From assembly GCA_032622095.1 (NCBI GenBank), contig CP136069.1, positions 163,797,043-163,861,042 of the forward strand: 64,000 bases of DNA, read 5' to 3'. The DNA is from Siphonodentalium dalli (lineage: Eukaryota; Mollusca; Scaphopoda; Gadilida; Siphonodentaliidae). The notes beneath the pieces were generated by a model. It had not been told where the DNA came from, searched no databases, and saw nothing but the letters and a program-made list of their open reading frames with translations. Below, in pieces: positions 1 to 13,300 of this stretch; the first letter of the stretch is position 1; each line of letters begins with the position of its first letter. Both the position numbers and the translations under genes were made by a program.

Positions 1-1164
1 ATCAGGACGGAGAGCCTATGGCATCTGAGCGTTGACGTATGGGCGTAGTTTGCAGTGACATACTCCATTGTGTCAATTCCCACCCTGGGCGCTCTGGGGC
101 TCTAGCGTGCCAACTGTCGACCAATCCGCGTAAAGCTCTATTGTGTCAGTCTGTCATTTATGAGCGTCATGAATAACTAAGAGCTCCTTGGTGCAAGTCG
201 TTAACCAATCTGCGTGAAGCTCTTATGTGATTATCTCACCAAATTACATACCTCCATATAGATATGTTTACATGCCAATTACATGCATAAAAAAAAATTT
301 GAAAAAAAAGGTTGAAATTTGAAAAAAAAAAGTCCAGGTCCGCCCAATTTCGGCAGGTCGGTCGGGTAACTGGAAACACAGATGTTTTTTTTTTGGCCTA
401 ACTCATAACCATGCAATGTCTCCATGCAGAAGCATTCTTTAACGTGCACACACCGAGGCGAATACATATGGGTCAGCCATAAATGTCCGCACCCAATAGG
501 ACGGCGTACTGCACCCACGACAACATATACCTGGACAAATGTTGGTAATGTGGGGGGGGGGGTGGAAGTCAGCATTTTGCATTGGGATCTTTATTCATGC
601 AGTGATATCGAATGAGATTTTTCAGCCTTACAAACTTAGTATCTGACAGAGTTCTGATTATTGTCAGAATACCCTGAAAAGGTTGCATTCTCATGTTCGC
701 TAGCGCGAGAGAACAGAACGCTACCTCTTGGTTGCCGACTTCCCGATGATATTATCAATCATATGCCGCATATACGGTGATGATAGGAATTTAGGATTGC
801 AAAATAATTCAAATGAGACAAGCGGATTCAGATAGCTTGCCAGTGGGTTACACCCGTAGTTCAAAAGCCAGATTTTGTCACTTAGGACGTAAAACATACA
901 GATACAGAATTAAAAATAAACTTCCAGACTCTGTTGTGACTCGAAAATAGGAAACATACTTTTTGAGACTAGAAAACAAAAAGAAATAACAAAAGATTTC
1001 CATAAAATATCTCACCAGGAGACAATAATAACTGTATTAATTATGAATCTCGTATTGCTATTGAACGTTTTTCATTCAATTAGGAGCTTTTTGGTGGCGC
1101 TTGCGCTGCGATAAATATTTTTTTTTGGCTTTCCCGCGGTTTCGCGCATGTTTGCAAATTGACA

Positions 1165-1287
1165 GATCTTACTTCCGGTTGTCGGATAATCATCCAACAG
1201 GCACCTGCAAAATTCTTTACAAGACGAAAAATTAACTCTCTGGTCAACGATCTTATGAAGACGTAAAGTTTGCTAATATACAGTGGC
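1165..1287 (+). promoter_or_regulatory. Probable FKBP1A promoter-proximal region / 5' UTR with an ETS-type motif
   Basis: Just upstream of the FKBP1A start there is an ACTTCCGGTT motif (1171-1180) matching the ETS/GABP core CTTCCGG, common in TATA-less metazoan housekeeping promoters. No TATA box is evident at the usual spacing. A short GC-rich patch (cccgcggtttcgcgc) lies at about 1132-1146. The transcription start is inferred to lie in this interval, not observed. Confidence 0.35.
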
Positions 1288-1324
1288 ATGGGAGTTCAAA
1301 GAGAAGTCATTAAGCCAGGAGATG
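1288..1324 (+). CDS. FKBP1A: FKBP1A coding exon 1
   Basis: Encodes [12 protein letters not shown] plus the first base of Gly13 (phase 1). The 5' splice site is g|gtacta at 1324/1325. It is separated from exon 2 by a 7.0-kb intron. Confidence 0.93.
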
Positions 1325-4300
1325 GTACTAATTACAATATAAATTCCATAAATTACTAAACCTATAATGCCATTAATGGCTATATATATATATGTCATGT
1401 GCAGGTACTCAGGTACTCTCACATTCACATTCACATTCACATTGTGAATGTGAATGTGTCCTGCAGATCATCATGGACCCTGTCACTTGTGCTAATGCCG
1501 AGGTCGTTGTAACGTTTTATACATAAATGCACACCAGTCTCAGTCGGCTTGAGATTGAAATATTGTTGCGTGAATAATGCCGTGACTGCTTCAATTCATA
1601 ACTATTATTCTTCCGATGTTCTGATAAAGCCCATTAAAGACATTCTTTTATCACAATGACGAAACTGCAATAAAATTGATAATCGCCTTCATCGGTCACA
1701 TATTGTTCTTAGTATTAAATAGGGACCGAAAGAATTGATGGTTGTTTGATCGATAATTAAATGGAAGAAAGTGAACTGCGGTATAATTACCCATGCAGTC
1801 ATTTGGGTTATACATCATACTATACACATGTACTTGACTCCCTTATGCAGCTAGGTAAGAGCCACCTTAATAATATCCTGGGTACAGAATTGGATTACCT
1901 TGGCCTGTTATAATTGGTTCTGCATGGCCAATCTGGGTCAGTCTTAATTGTTTACCTGACTTCAGCCAGCACACCCTTACCGAGCATGAAGGCTTAATAA
2001 GCCTTCAACAAGGATTTGCCAAGGATTCGAGTGCTTATGTCAATCACAATAAGCATTCGCTTAGGACTCGAGTGCTTATATCGATCACAGTAAGCACTCG
2101 CTTAGGACTCGAGTGCTTATATCGATCACAGTAAGCACTCGCTTAGGACTCGAATGCATCGCTTAGGACTCGAGTGATTAAGATGCAGTGCAGGTATAAG
2201 CACTCGATAAGGAATCGAATCCTTAGGTCTCCCACATAAGCACTCTGGAAAATGAGGGCTTGTGGCGAAGGCTAACATTTTCTGTTAACTAATAAAATTT
2301 AGACTTCAGCCAGACATATGACTCTAAAATCAGCATTCAAATTAAGGCTTCAATATATTGTTGGCCTCTTAGCCCTCGATGCTCGACTTAGAATATTTCA
2401 ATACAAAACTGTTCTGAATCTGTAGCTGCAAATTAACCATAAGTCCAACATGGAGAAATATATGGAAAAATTAATAATTATATGGCAAATTTGTAGTTTT
2501 AACAATTTGTTTGGCAATATACATTTGAAAATATTCAGAATTTGTCAAGTTTCACATGGTGTAAATATTGTGGTTTAATCCGAATTTTAATAAATTAAAA
2601 TTAATTAAATAATTAATACAATTAATAATTTTTCAACTTGTAGGACCCCATATGGAAATGTCATATAGGAACCTATAGGAAATTCATATTGGAAATGACG
2701 ATTCACATTAGGAAAATTATAGGACCGTATTTCCTATAGGAAAATTGCCATGGATAAGAACATTTTGAGACAACCTAAAGCAATAAATAATTTTATAGGA
2801 GATTTTGCAATTTTCTCAAGATCTCTATATTTTTCTCAAGATGTGTTGGCCCACTTATAATTCAGAACAGCTAGTCTATATCATCCAAGGTACCAATGGA
2901 GACCCTCTAGCCACATCCCTGTATAAGTCTGATTCATCTCATTGCCAGTAATAAATCACTTTAACATTGTAATCAATCCTACTATTTAATTGGGACAACT
3001 GCTTCACTCTGTGTCTATGAGTTCCTGTTATGTAATCACCCTGACTTTCCCTCAATGCAAATTGAGACCAGATGGAATTTTCTCAAATTTCACAAACTTT
3101 GGATGGCTCACAATGGGAAGTCATGTTTTATATTGGTTTTCTTTATGTCACATGCAGGATTATTTACTTATAGTTTAAATTCAGGTGAGAAAATACTTTG
3201 CATTTATTTTATCAAATTATAACATATAGGATGATGTTTATATTTATACTTTATTCGTAATTTAAGTATTATAAATCACTGGCAATTTAATTTATAGTTA
3301 ATAACATTTTAAATTGACAGGTCTCCAAAAAATATGAAATTTTGCTGAGGTTGCCTGACAGATACAGGTCAATTAATTGTCAGCATTACAATTTGCATGG
3401 AGTTACAAAAATAATGTTGGGGTCAGCAAAGAAAATAATTATACCATCTATTTAACTGTTATTTTAAAATTTCAGCATTAAATAGATGCATGGTATCATA
3501 ATTTTTCTTTAAAATAACTGCTCAATTTTGTGCATTGATTTTTAAACTGACAATCTCCATCTGTTGACAATTAACTGCATGAATTGATATTTGGGTAAAT
3601 ACTAAAAAGGTTGTGTGGACTTCTGGTGTTTTATGAATTTTCAGTGTACATAATCTATTTATTATTCATAATTAATTAATTATTAGTATATGCATGGTAA
3701 CATCAATTTCAGAGGAAGATAATGTTGGCATATTGAACAAGTACATTATACACGTCTTGTTTGAACCTATAAAATATGGTAATTTAAATGCAGGGGAGCC
3801 AATGGGTTCCAAAACTAGAAATATAGAGCGTTCTTAATCACGTGATTGGATACGGGACGCGCCGCCATGTTGGATGTATATCCTATAGGAGCAATATTGA
3901 TATAGGAACCTATATGAGACCATATCGCTGCATGGTCCAATGATTTCCTATTTAACAAGAAAATGACAGCAAAGGGCATTAATGCAAAAAGTAAGTTATT
4001 AGCATTGTAAAACTAGCATTATATTATAAATTGGATATCTTATTTTCTTATTATTTGAACCATTTCCTTCCAGTTAATGCACACATTTAGAATATCTAAT
4101 CAGCTATCTAATCTCAATTTTGGATATATGCCTGCATTTTGATATCATAAACTGAGTATCACTCAAAGGTTGGTTTATCAGATGTTAAATCCACAAAAAA
4201 CATCACCAATATCATTTTTTGGGCATTTTAATAGTTCAATGCTAGCTAAAAATATTAATATTCAGTCCAATACAACTTTGATATATTTACAAACAACTGT

Positions 4301-7300
4301 ATCATTCACATAACTCATTTTCTGAAACAAATAATATCATTTCAGTTATTTCTGATGTAAACATAATTTAAAATTTGTTTACTATTTCTCATTTCAGAAT
4401 TTGAAAACGACTCCCAGAAAAGAAGACTGAGACTACATGCATCGCCAGTGGAATTGACATATATCCTAAACAATTTATTAGCTTAAGGGGCGACCTACAC
4501 GGAGCCTGAGAGTACAGAAATCAAATTGCATTAAACATGGACATGATAGTGACAGCTAACATAAATTCTTGATATACATAAATACTCAAAATTGTTCATT
4601 TCACAAATATAAAATTGTTATCACTTCATAATTGTTTTGTTATTTCTAGCATCTCCAGAATGGATATCCAATTTTGATGACAGCACCCATATTCCCATGC
4701 ATCCTGCATAGAGTTATCCCTCATTTCCATGCAGTATAGGTAACTCTATGAAAACAGGCCATCATTTCACCATAATCTTTAGCATTCGGGGACCAATTTA
4801 AGGATTCGAGACATGGTTCGTAAGGCTTCATTTAAGCCTTCATCATTTGCATATAAGGCTTCGAAGCCTTAAATATAAGCCTTCGAAGCCTTATATGCAA
4901 ATTATGAAGTCTTATTTAGCCTTCGAGTGCTTACGGGAACCAACAAGCCTTCTATAGGGCCGACTTATTTAAATGAGCTAAACCCTCGAAGGCTTAATAA
5001 GCCTTCGAGTGCTTATGGGAGTACTTAGCTCATTTAAATAAGTCGGCCCTATTGAGGGCTAAATTCTGTTTCGAGTGCTTATTTTGCCTGTAACTGGCCC
5101 ATTGCATTGATTGAGATAAGGATTCATTTAAGTCTTCATTTGTAAGCATTCGAATCCTTCCTGAATGCTTACCGAGGGCTTGTGATTTCGGTAAGGGCAG
5201 CTGTTGATCAAGGGATAATAATGATACAATCATTGCATCACCCACAAGGTATGACTGGATGATTACACCAGGTCACCCTCTCTGCCCTCAGCTCAGTCAG
5301 TTGTTGCTTAGATCTCAGACAGTAAAGAGCAGTCTCTGAGACCACAGATGAAGATCTTGGGCCGGCCCACGGCAACAGTCTGGAGCAGCTCGACAGGATC
5401 AAGTTACTGCATGTGTAAATACTGACTGAGACTGAGAACATGTAGTTCCATAGTATTCCTTGGAGATAATATATGCACCCCAAAAAATACTAAAGAACTT
5501 ACAAAAAATATCAACATGTATGCATTTATGTAGAAAACACTACGACAATGACCCTTGTCACATATGACACTACGCGAGACTGGTGTGCATTTATGTATAC
5601 AGAAATGCACACGGTGTGCATCTATGTATAAAAAAAACGACAATGACCCCATTAGCATCACTTGTGGACTCCAGTCCATGCACCTAAATTTTAACAGTAG
5701 TTATATATCAGGCAGTGTCTTAACATTATATCAATATATCACACAATACTGCGCTGACAATGGGTGATGGGCTCCTTGTCATAATTTGATGTAAGGTTTT
5801 ATACATAAATTCACAAAATGCATTCTCGCATACGATACGGTACATGTATAATGTAACATCGCTGAAAGTATGCGTCTTTCTAGGTTTTTCAAGATTTATC
5901 TGTCCTGGAAATCCGTTAACATACGAGATAACCATCTTCTCCATTCCATTCCACTTGTTTAACTGTAAATATATTTATTCCATTTAGTCCTATTTCATTG
6001 TTAATACTGTATGTGTATTGTTTTAATTTAAGTATCCTACGCAAAAAAAATAGAGGTACCGTATAACGACCAGTATATACATAACTTCCATAGCTGTATA
6101 TCAGTGAGCGAATCAATTGGAACTATTAAATAAAACGCACGCAGTAAGGTGCAGACGGTTATCCCATATTTCCAGGATTATAACTCTTGAAAAACATACG
6201 AAGATGACACCTTTCGCTGTAACATCACGTGTGATCATTGTCATCACAAAAATATGGAGACACATATGGTACTGTATCCTCTGCATACAAAGAAATTAAT
6301 AGACGTAGGGGTCCAAATATTAAAGCACCATAGCAGTGTGATTATTTTGACAAAAAATATAAATGTTGGGGTATACTAGAATGCTTTGGATCTCGAAAGT
6401 ACTGCTTTTGGGTGACTGAAGTATTGACACTTTTTATCCTTTTCATGACTAGAGCTTCCTGAAATTTCCTGAAAATCCTGTGCCAATGCATTCTCTTATA
6501 TATGTGAGTCTTCCATAGGGAGCCTCACATATAGAAGAGAATACATTGGCCTACAATATTTACCTTTACCTTGTAATTTTAGCCAGTGCATTCTCTTATG
6601 TATGTGAGACTCGCATGTATAATAGAATGCACTGGCACATGATCTTTAATGCTGCACCAGCGTGGCTCCTGTCATGAAAGGTTTGAAGATCATTGAATCT
6701 TTTGCTAAGCCGATGAAAATTAATAAACCTCAGATGAAAGCTACCTTGGGGTGGATGCCCTTGTTCACTTCAGTCGGTCAAAACAACAATGCATTCTTTC
6801 AGCCCTTATTTAATTTTTTTTTACTAAACTACAATAAATATGGCTCTGCTTTTCAACCTCACTGATGAATTAAAGAACTTGTAGGTAGTTATTTTCCGAT
6901 AATCGGAATCCGAATTGGCCATCGGCTGATAATAGCCCATCGGATATTAATCTTACCTCGCAGTTGAACATCGGCTTTTACCGATTGTCAAAAAAAAATG
7001 TTCTAGTATCTAAGGCGACACCAATTTTTAAGTCTGGTTTACGAACATGTGGGTAGAAAAAAAAGTAGATGCAGGAGGGAAAAAAATAAAAATAAAAAAA
7101 ATTGTCCCCCCCCCCCAATTTATATCAAGTAAATTGTGGAATTTTACATAAATTTTACAAAAATTGTGAGAAAAAAAAATTCAAATGAAATTCTGAACCA
7201 AACAAGACATTTCTTGTCATGAAATACATGAAAATATGGATCTGTAAATGATCATAAGCAGAACCGGATGCGACAGCACATGAAAATCTGTACGCGTGTA

Positions 7301-10300
7301 AAAAAAATTGGGAGAAAAAAAGTTTTATTTTTTTTCATGAAATGGAAAAAAAGTTGTAGGAGGTGTTCGTAAACCAGACTTAAAAATTGGTATATGAAGT
7401 TATTGGTTCAATCGCGTTGGCACAAAATAGATTCAAAAAAAGCTTTAAACAGCTGACCTCATTACAATGTACAGGTAGTTTCCTATTGAGCATGTGCCAT
7501 GCTGTGACGTCACATGCTATGCCAATAATTTGAAGCGTGCACTGAATGAATTAGTACAGTCGCGATCAGAACTGTCTTCAATAATGACCAACATGAGGAG
7601 GGGCATAATTAGCTTTAAAGCATCATTTCAATGGAGAATAGTGTATACAAAATACTTTTTCGTGCAGAAAATTGTGCTCTCGAAGTTTTAGAAAAGTGCA
7701 TTTTAATGCAAGCACGATTCTACATAATTAGCTTTTTCATCTGCAGGGAACAATATGGTGAAGTAGTCCCAAATTGCACTTGTTTTTTCGCTCCGCAAGT
7801 TGCTATTGTGTGCAAGTGTTTCCCATACGGTGATAATGTCACTCTGAGTCAGCAGCTTTGATCTCTTTGTCAGAACAACTACCGGTATACATCAAAGGCA
7901 GTGCAGAACTGACTTCGGCGGAAATACTTTTGCGACAGTGTGTATATATATTTTTTTTAGATGTATTTGGCTTTGAAACTCTACCAGGATATGGAGTGCA
8001 ATGGGTGTATATAGGTCCATTATGGGAACAAACAATATATATAAACATCGGAATCAGAAATCGGACGATTGTGCCTCCAGTTATCCGAAATCGGTCCGAT
8101 GGGCTTTTCATTTTCGGAACATCACTACTTGTAGGATAGTGTCATTACCAGTTAACCAATCATGCCACATATTCGAAATTCAATTCAAATTAATTTTAAA
8201 ATTTAATAAAATTCCCAGAACTAGTCATGAATAAAAGTGGTAAGCCTCTGCTACATGTACTATCTTATAATCATCCATCTGTTGAATGTTAATTGCAATT
8301 GGAAAATGAGGAAGAACAGAAGAGTAAACTATATTCTTTCGTTTTTTATCTTTTCAGGCTGTACTCTACCCAAAAAAGGACAGACTGTAGTAGTACATTA
8401 TACAGGTAAGAATACAGGCCTAAGCAGAATGAGGTTCCCAGAGGGTGAATTTGGTAATGCTAGCCCACCATACGGGATAGCATCACTAAATTCACTATTT
8501 GCAGGCTTGCCAAACACCAAGATGTGCTGACAACTACTCCATTTGCAATACTGTGATACATTTCTTTCTAGTGAAATTGTAACAAAAGTAACCTGTTACT
8601 AGGCCTGAGAATATGGTGCCAGACATTTGCAGAATGAGGTACTCAGAGTGTGAATTTAGTTACGCTACCCCACACAGTGGGCTATTCATCACCAAATTCT
8701 TCCTCGGGGGACCTCATTCTGCATGGCCTCATCTGCTATGGGATACCTAGTGTCATATTTATGTTCCAAGATGGTGAATATTATGATGTGCACCCATTGA
8801 GAACCTCAAATATGCATTGTGTTGTCTGCCAATTTGGGGATATAGAGAAACTAAACTAAAAAAGAAAAAGAATCTTTGTGAAGAAGTTTTTTAAGAAACA
8901 AAACAGTTAGTTAATTTTATAATAAATATACTTTCCAGAAAAGATGAGGCCTTAGCTGCTAAATAGCAGAATGAGGTCTTCAGAGGGGGAATTTAGTGAT
9001 GCTAGCCCACTGTGCAGGGGTAGCGTCACCAAATTCACCATCTGGGGACCTCATTCTGCAAATGTTCGGCACCGTATTCTCAGGCCTGAATGTTGCTTAC
9101 ATTGTATTTGTAATAATCAGATCTTTGTATTGAAAATTTAGGAAATAATATTTATAATTTACAGGTAAATTTCAAGATGGTAGTGTTTTTGATTCATCCA
9201 GAGAGAGAGGAAGTCCATTCAAGTTCAGACTTGGTAAAGGAGAAGTTATTAAAGGTATGTGTATAACCGCGGTAAAGGAGAGGTTATTAAAGGTATGTGT
9301 ATAACTGCGGTAAAGGAGAGGTTATTAAAGGTATGTGTATAACCGCGGTAAAGGAGAGGTTATTAAAGGTATGTGTATAACCGCGGTAAAGGAGAGGTTA
9401 TTAAAGGTATGTGTATAACCGCGGTAAAGGAGAGGTTATTAAAGGTATGTGTATAACCGCGGTAAAGGAGAAGTTATTAAAGGTATGTGTATAACCGCGG
9501 TAAAGGAGAGGTTATTAAAGGTATGTGTATAACCGCGGTAAAGGAGAGGTTATTAAAGGTATGTGTATAACCGCGGTAAAGGAGAGGTTATTAAAGGTAT
9601 GTGTATAACCGCGGTAAAGGAGAGGTTATTAAAGGTATGTGTATAACCGCGGTAAAGGAGAAGTTATTAAAGGTATGTGTATAACCGCGGTAAAGGAGAA
9701 GTTATTAAAGGTATGTGTATAACCGCGGTAAAGGAGAAGTTATTAAAGGTATGTGTGCAACCGTGGTAAAGGAGAAGGTATTAAACTATTATAGCAGGGA
9801 TCAGATGATGTTGTACTCAAACAATTATGAATGTGCCACTGACAAATTCAATTAATAGTGTTTTATCTCGTCTTTCATGTTTTTTTATCAAACCCATTTT
9901 ACGATATGCCGAAAACAGACTTAATGCCAAATCATCGTTTTCATCTCGTATATTGCGATTCACTGTGCAAACTCTGAGTAAATTATTTCGTTGGATGTTG
10001 ATTTCGTTGTTGGGTCAAACCACAAAATCAACGAATAATAGACCCCCACGAATTAAAAGGATTTTACAATATGTTGACAGTTGTTTGGGTATCTTAACCC
10101 ATTCTATATTAAATATTCATTGATGAGTACAGTAATGCCCTAAGTAATTGACTCCTTAACCACTGCAGAATTATGGGTAACTTTTCAGGATTTAGTCGGA
10201 AATATGGCTTGTTGCCATTCATCGGAAAGCTGTTGGTGAGAGCTTTCCGACGAATGGCAACAAGCCATATTTCCGACTAAATCCTGAAAAATTACCCATA

Positions 10301-13300
10301 ATTCTGCTGTGGTTAAGGGGTCGATTATTTAGAGCATTACTGTAGTTTCTACAGGAAACGTTCATATATCCTGAACATCACTCCAGATGTAGAATCCAAT
10401 GTATACTTTTATAACTTTGTGGGAGAATCCATTTAGTAAAGAAAGGGCTACCATTTAATTTTCTCATTACAGGATGGGATGAAGGTGTAGCATTGGTACG
10501 TATCAGGCTTATCTCTTGTATAACCCTTTCTTGATGTGAGCTGCACTGGTGCAGCATTAAAGATCCTGTGCCATGCTTTCTCTTATATATGTGAGTCTCC
10601 CATAGGGAGCCTTGCATATATAAGAGAATGCACTGGTTTACAAGGTCATGGTAAATATTGTTAGTCCTATGTATTCTATTATATATGCGAGGTTCCCTAT
10701 GGCACAGGGTTTTCCCCAAAAAAAATTCAGGAAGCTCCAGTGATGGAAGGGTTGTGTGCTTATTTCAGTTAATCAAACTGATAAGTGAGTACCCAGGCAC
10801 TTTGCCCACTAAAATTATGAAACATTTAACTAATATTACCAACAATTCAAGTCACGCCGATCATAGTATTTCAGAAAACAACGTCTCAACTGCACACAAT
10901 TGTAAACAATTACTCGTTAGTTTGGGGAGAATTTTCGCCAATAAACAAACGGCAATGATTGCTATGGTGAAAGTCACTGCATGTAAGTAAGATTTAACCA
11001 TTTCATGACTGAAGCTTCCTGAAATTTTGCGAAAACCCTGTCCCAATGCATTCTCTTATATATGCAGAAATAACAGTTTCCAAATTATGAACATTTCCTC
11101 AAGAATATACTATAGTATACTATAGTAAATGATGTTATGGATGTGATACTATCTACAAAACACACTTTGTGTGAGCCGAGCATTTGTTTATATACAGCAC
11201 GTAAATAGTGAGCGATAAGCAAAACACTCAACACCGTGGCAATTGTTTTAGGAGAGTGATTCACGGTGACCCATTCAACACCAAAATCTTGACACACACA
11301 GTGGGCTAGCATCACCAATTTCACCCTCTGGGAACCTCATTCTGCTTAAGCCTCAGCTGCTATGAGAGAACTAGCATCAGATTGAAGTTCCCCAGTTGTA
11401 GTTGGTGATGTTCACCTATTAATCACCTGGGTTATGCATTTTATCTTCTGCAAATTAAGGGATATAGAAACTGAATAGGAGGGAATAAGCAACCTAAAAC
11501 AATGTTAATTTGAGACTATAGATACTTCCCAGAAGATGGGGCCCAAGCAGAATGAGGTCCACAGATGGCGAGTTTGGTGATGCTAAATTCACCCTCTGGG
11601 GATCTCATTCTGCAAATGACAGACATTTGCATTTGCAGACTTGACCATTCCACTGCTTACTTACAGAGCTGAAAGGATTCCATTCAGAAATTAAATGAGT
11701 AAATTTGGTTGTTTGACATTTCAGATGAGTTTAGGAGAGCGATGTCTACTCACATGTACTGCAGATGTAGCGTATGGAGATCGAGGACATCCAGGAATAT
11801 ATCCTTTTTATACGCCCATTTGTAAAAAACGGGATGTACTATGTTGTTCTTCTGTCCATTTACCTGTCCGTCCGCTTTTTCATTTCCGGATGATAACTTT
11901 AGTAAGTCTCAACTGAATGGAATGAAATTTGGTATGTGAGTTTTCTAGTCCACAGGGTTCCCGCGGGTCCTTGAAAACCCTTGAATACCCTTGAATTTAA
12001 AAATCATTGTTCAAGGGCCCTTGAAACCCTTGAATTCCAGTACCAGCCCTTGAAAACGCTTGATTGTGAACCTAATATATAAACACAAGATAGAAGGTAT
12101 ACACCAGGTTATAACGCAATGCGAACGCACGATGTCAACTCACATAGAAACATACGGAACACAGTGACCTAACGACCTTTGACCAACTGACATAGAATGT
12201 AAATAGTGGCTATTACGCGCTATGAATTTCACACTGTTTACAGTAGTAACAATCGATCGAGTAATTATGTATTGTTCATTGTGATTGGTCAATGACTATC
12301 CCCTCTAGCTAATGACAAATCAAATTGCGCGTAACATATCCGAAGTCGGCTGAAAAAACAGCGTGTTACCAATGCTCGAAATAGAAATATGACAGGAGGG
12401 AAATGCAAATTCAATAATAAATGGCTCTCAAATCAAGAGTATTCTGCGTGGCTACGCGCAGTAGCTGACAACAAACACAAGGCAAGGTGCTTATTCTGTC
12501 AAACGAATATAGACCTCTCTGTCATGGGGGAGCATGCCATTAAATGTCATACTAAAAGTGACAAGCATAAAAAAGCTGTCAGAGAGAGGGGGAACTTAAT
12601 AAGCATTTCCTCTGCCTTGAATTCCGCTGCCAGCTCAGACCAACAACAACAACAACAAGAGCAGCGCAATACTAGTACTAACCAACCTGTAACTATTAGC
12701 ACTGTGTCGTCCCTGGTGACCAGCAGCGATGTACTTAAGGCTGAACTTTTGTGGTGTGCAAACATGTGTGCAAGTCATTACAGCTACAACAGCTGTTCAA
12801 CTGTATCTAAAGTATTTCATCAAATGTTTCCTGATAGCCAAATAGCTAGGCAGCTGAGTATAGGGGAAAACAAATCGATGTATTTAACTGTGTTTGGTCT
12901 TGGTGCATATTACCAAAATATTACTCTGGACAATATAAAATCTTCAGACATGGTTGTTATCCATTGAATACATGTGTCTCATGCCCACATGTTGAATAAA
13001 TATTGTTAACACAGCACCCTACTTTTTCCAGGTTACAGGCTTTCCGCCCCGCAGGTTCTTGAAAACCCTTGAATTTTTAGCATATAACTCCTTGAAAACC
13101 CTTGAATTTTGACCCCGAATACTCCTTGAAAACCCTTGAATTTCATATGAAAATAGCTGCAAGAACCCTGAGTCCAAAATAGAGGTCAAGTTCAAATTTG
13201 GATTTCAGCCTCCCTCCCAATTATCAAGTTGGAATTTGTACTCAATTTTCATTTCCGGATGATAACTTTAGCAAGTCTCAACTGAATGGAATTTGGTACA

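Noticed and set aside
6117-6299. Small ORFs around 5.4-6.3 kb with tgcatttatgtat motifs
   Set aside because: They overlap dispersed ttatacataaatgcaca repeats in FKBP1A intron 1, with no coding signal.
12547-12765. Minus-strand ORF with a Cys run
   Set aside because: Antisense of the CAA (poly-Gln) codons in the zinc-finger ORF.
13040-13150. Possible coding repeat (ccttgaaaacccttgaattt)
   Set aside because: Non-coding subterminal repeat of the hAT-like element, present at both ends.
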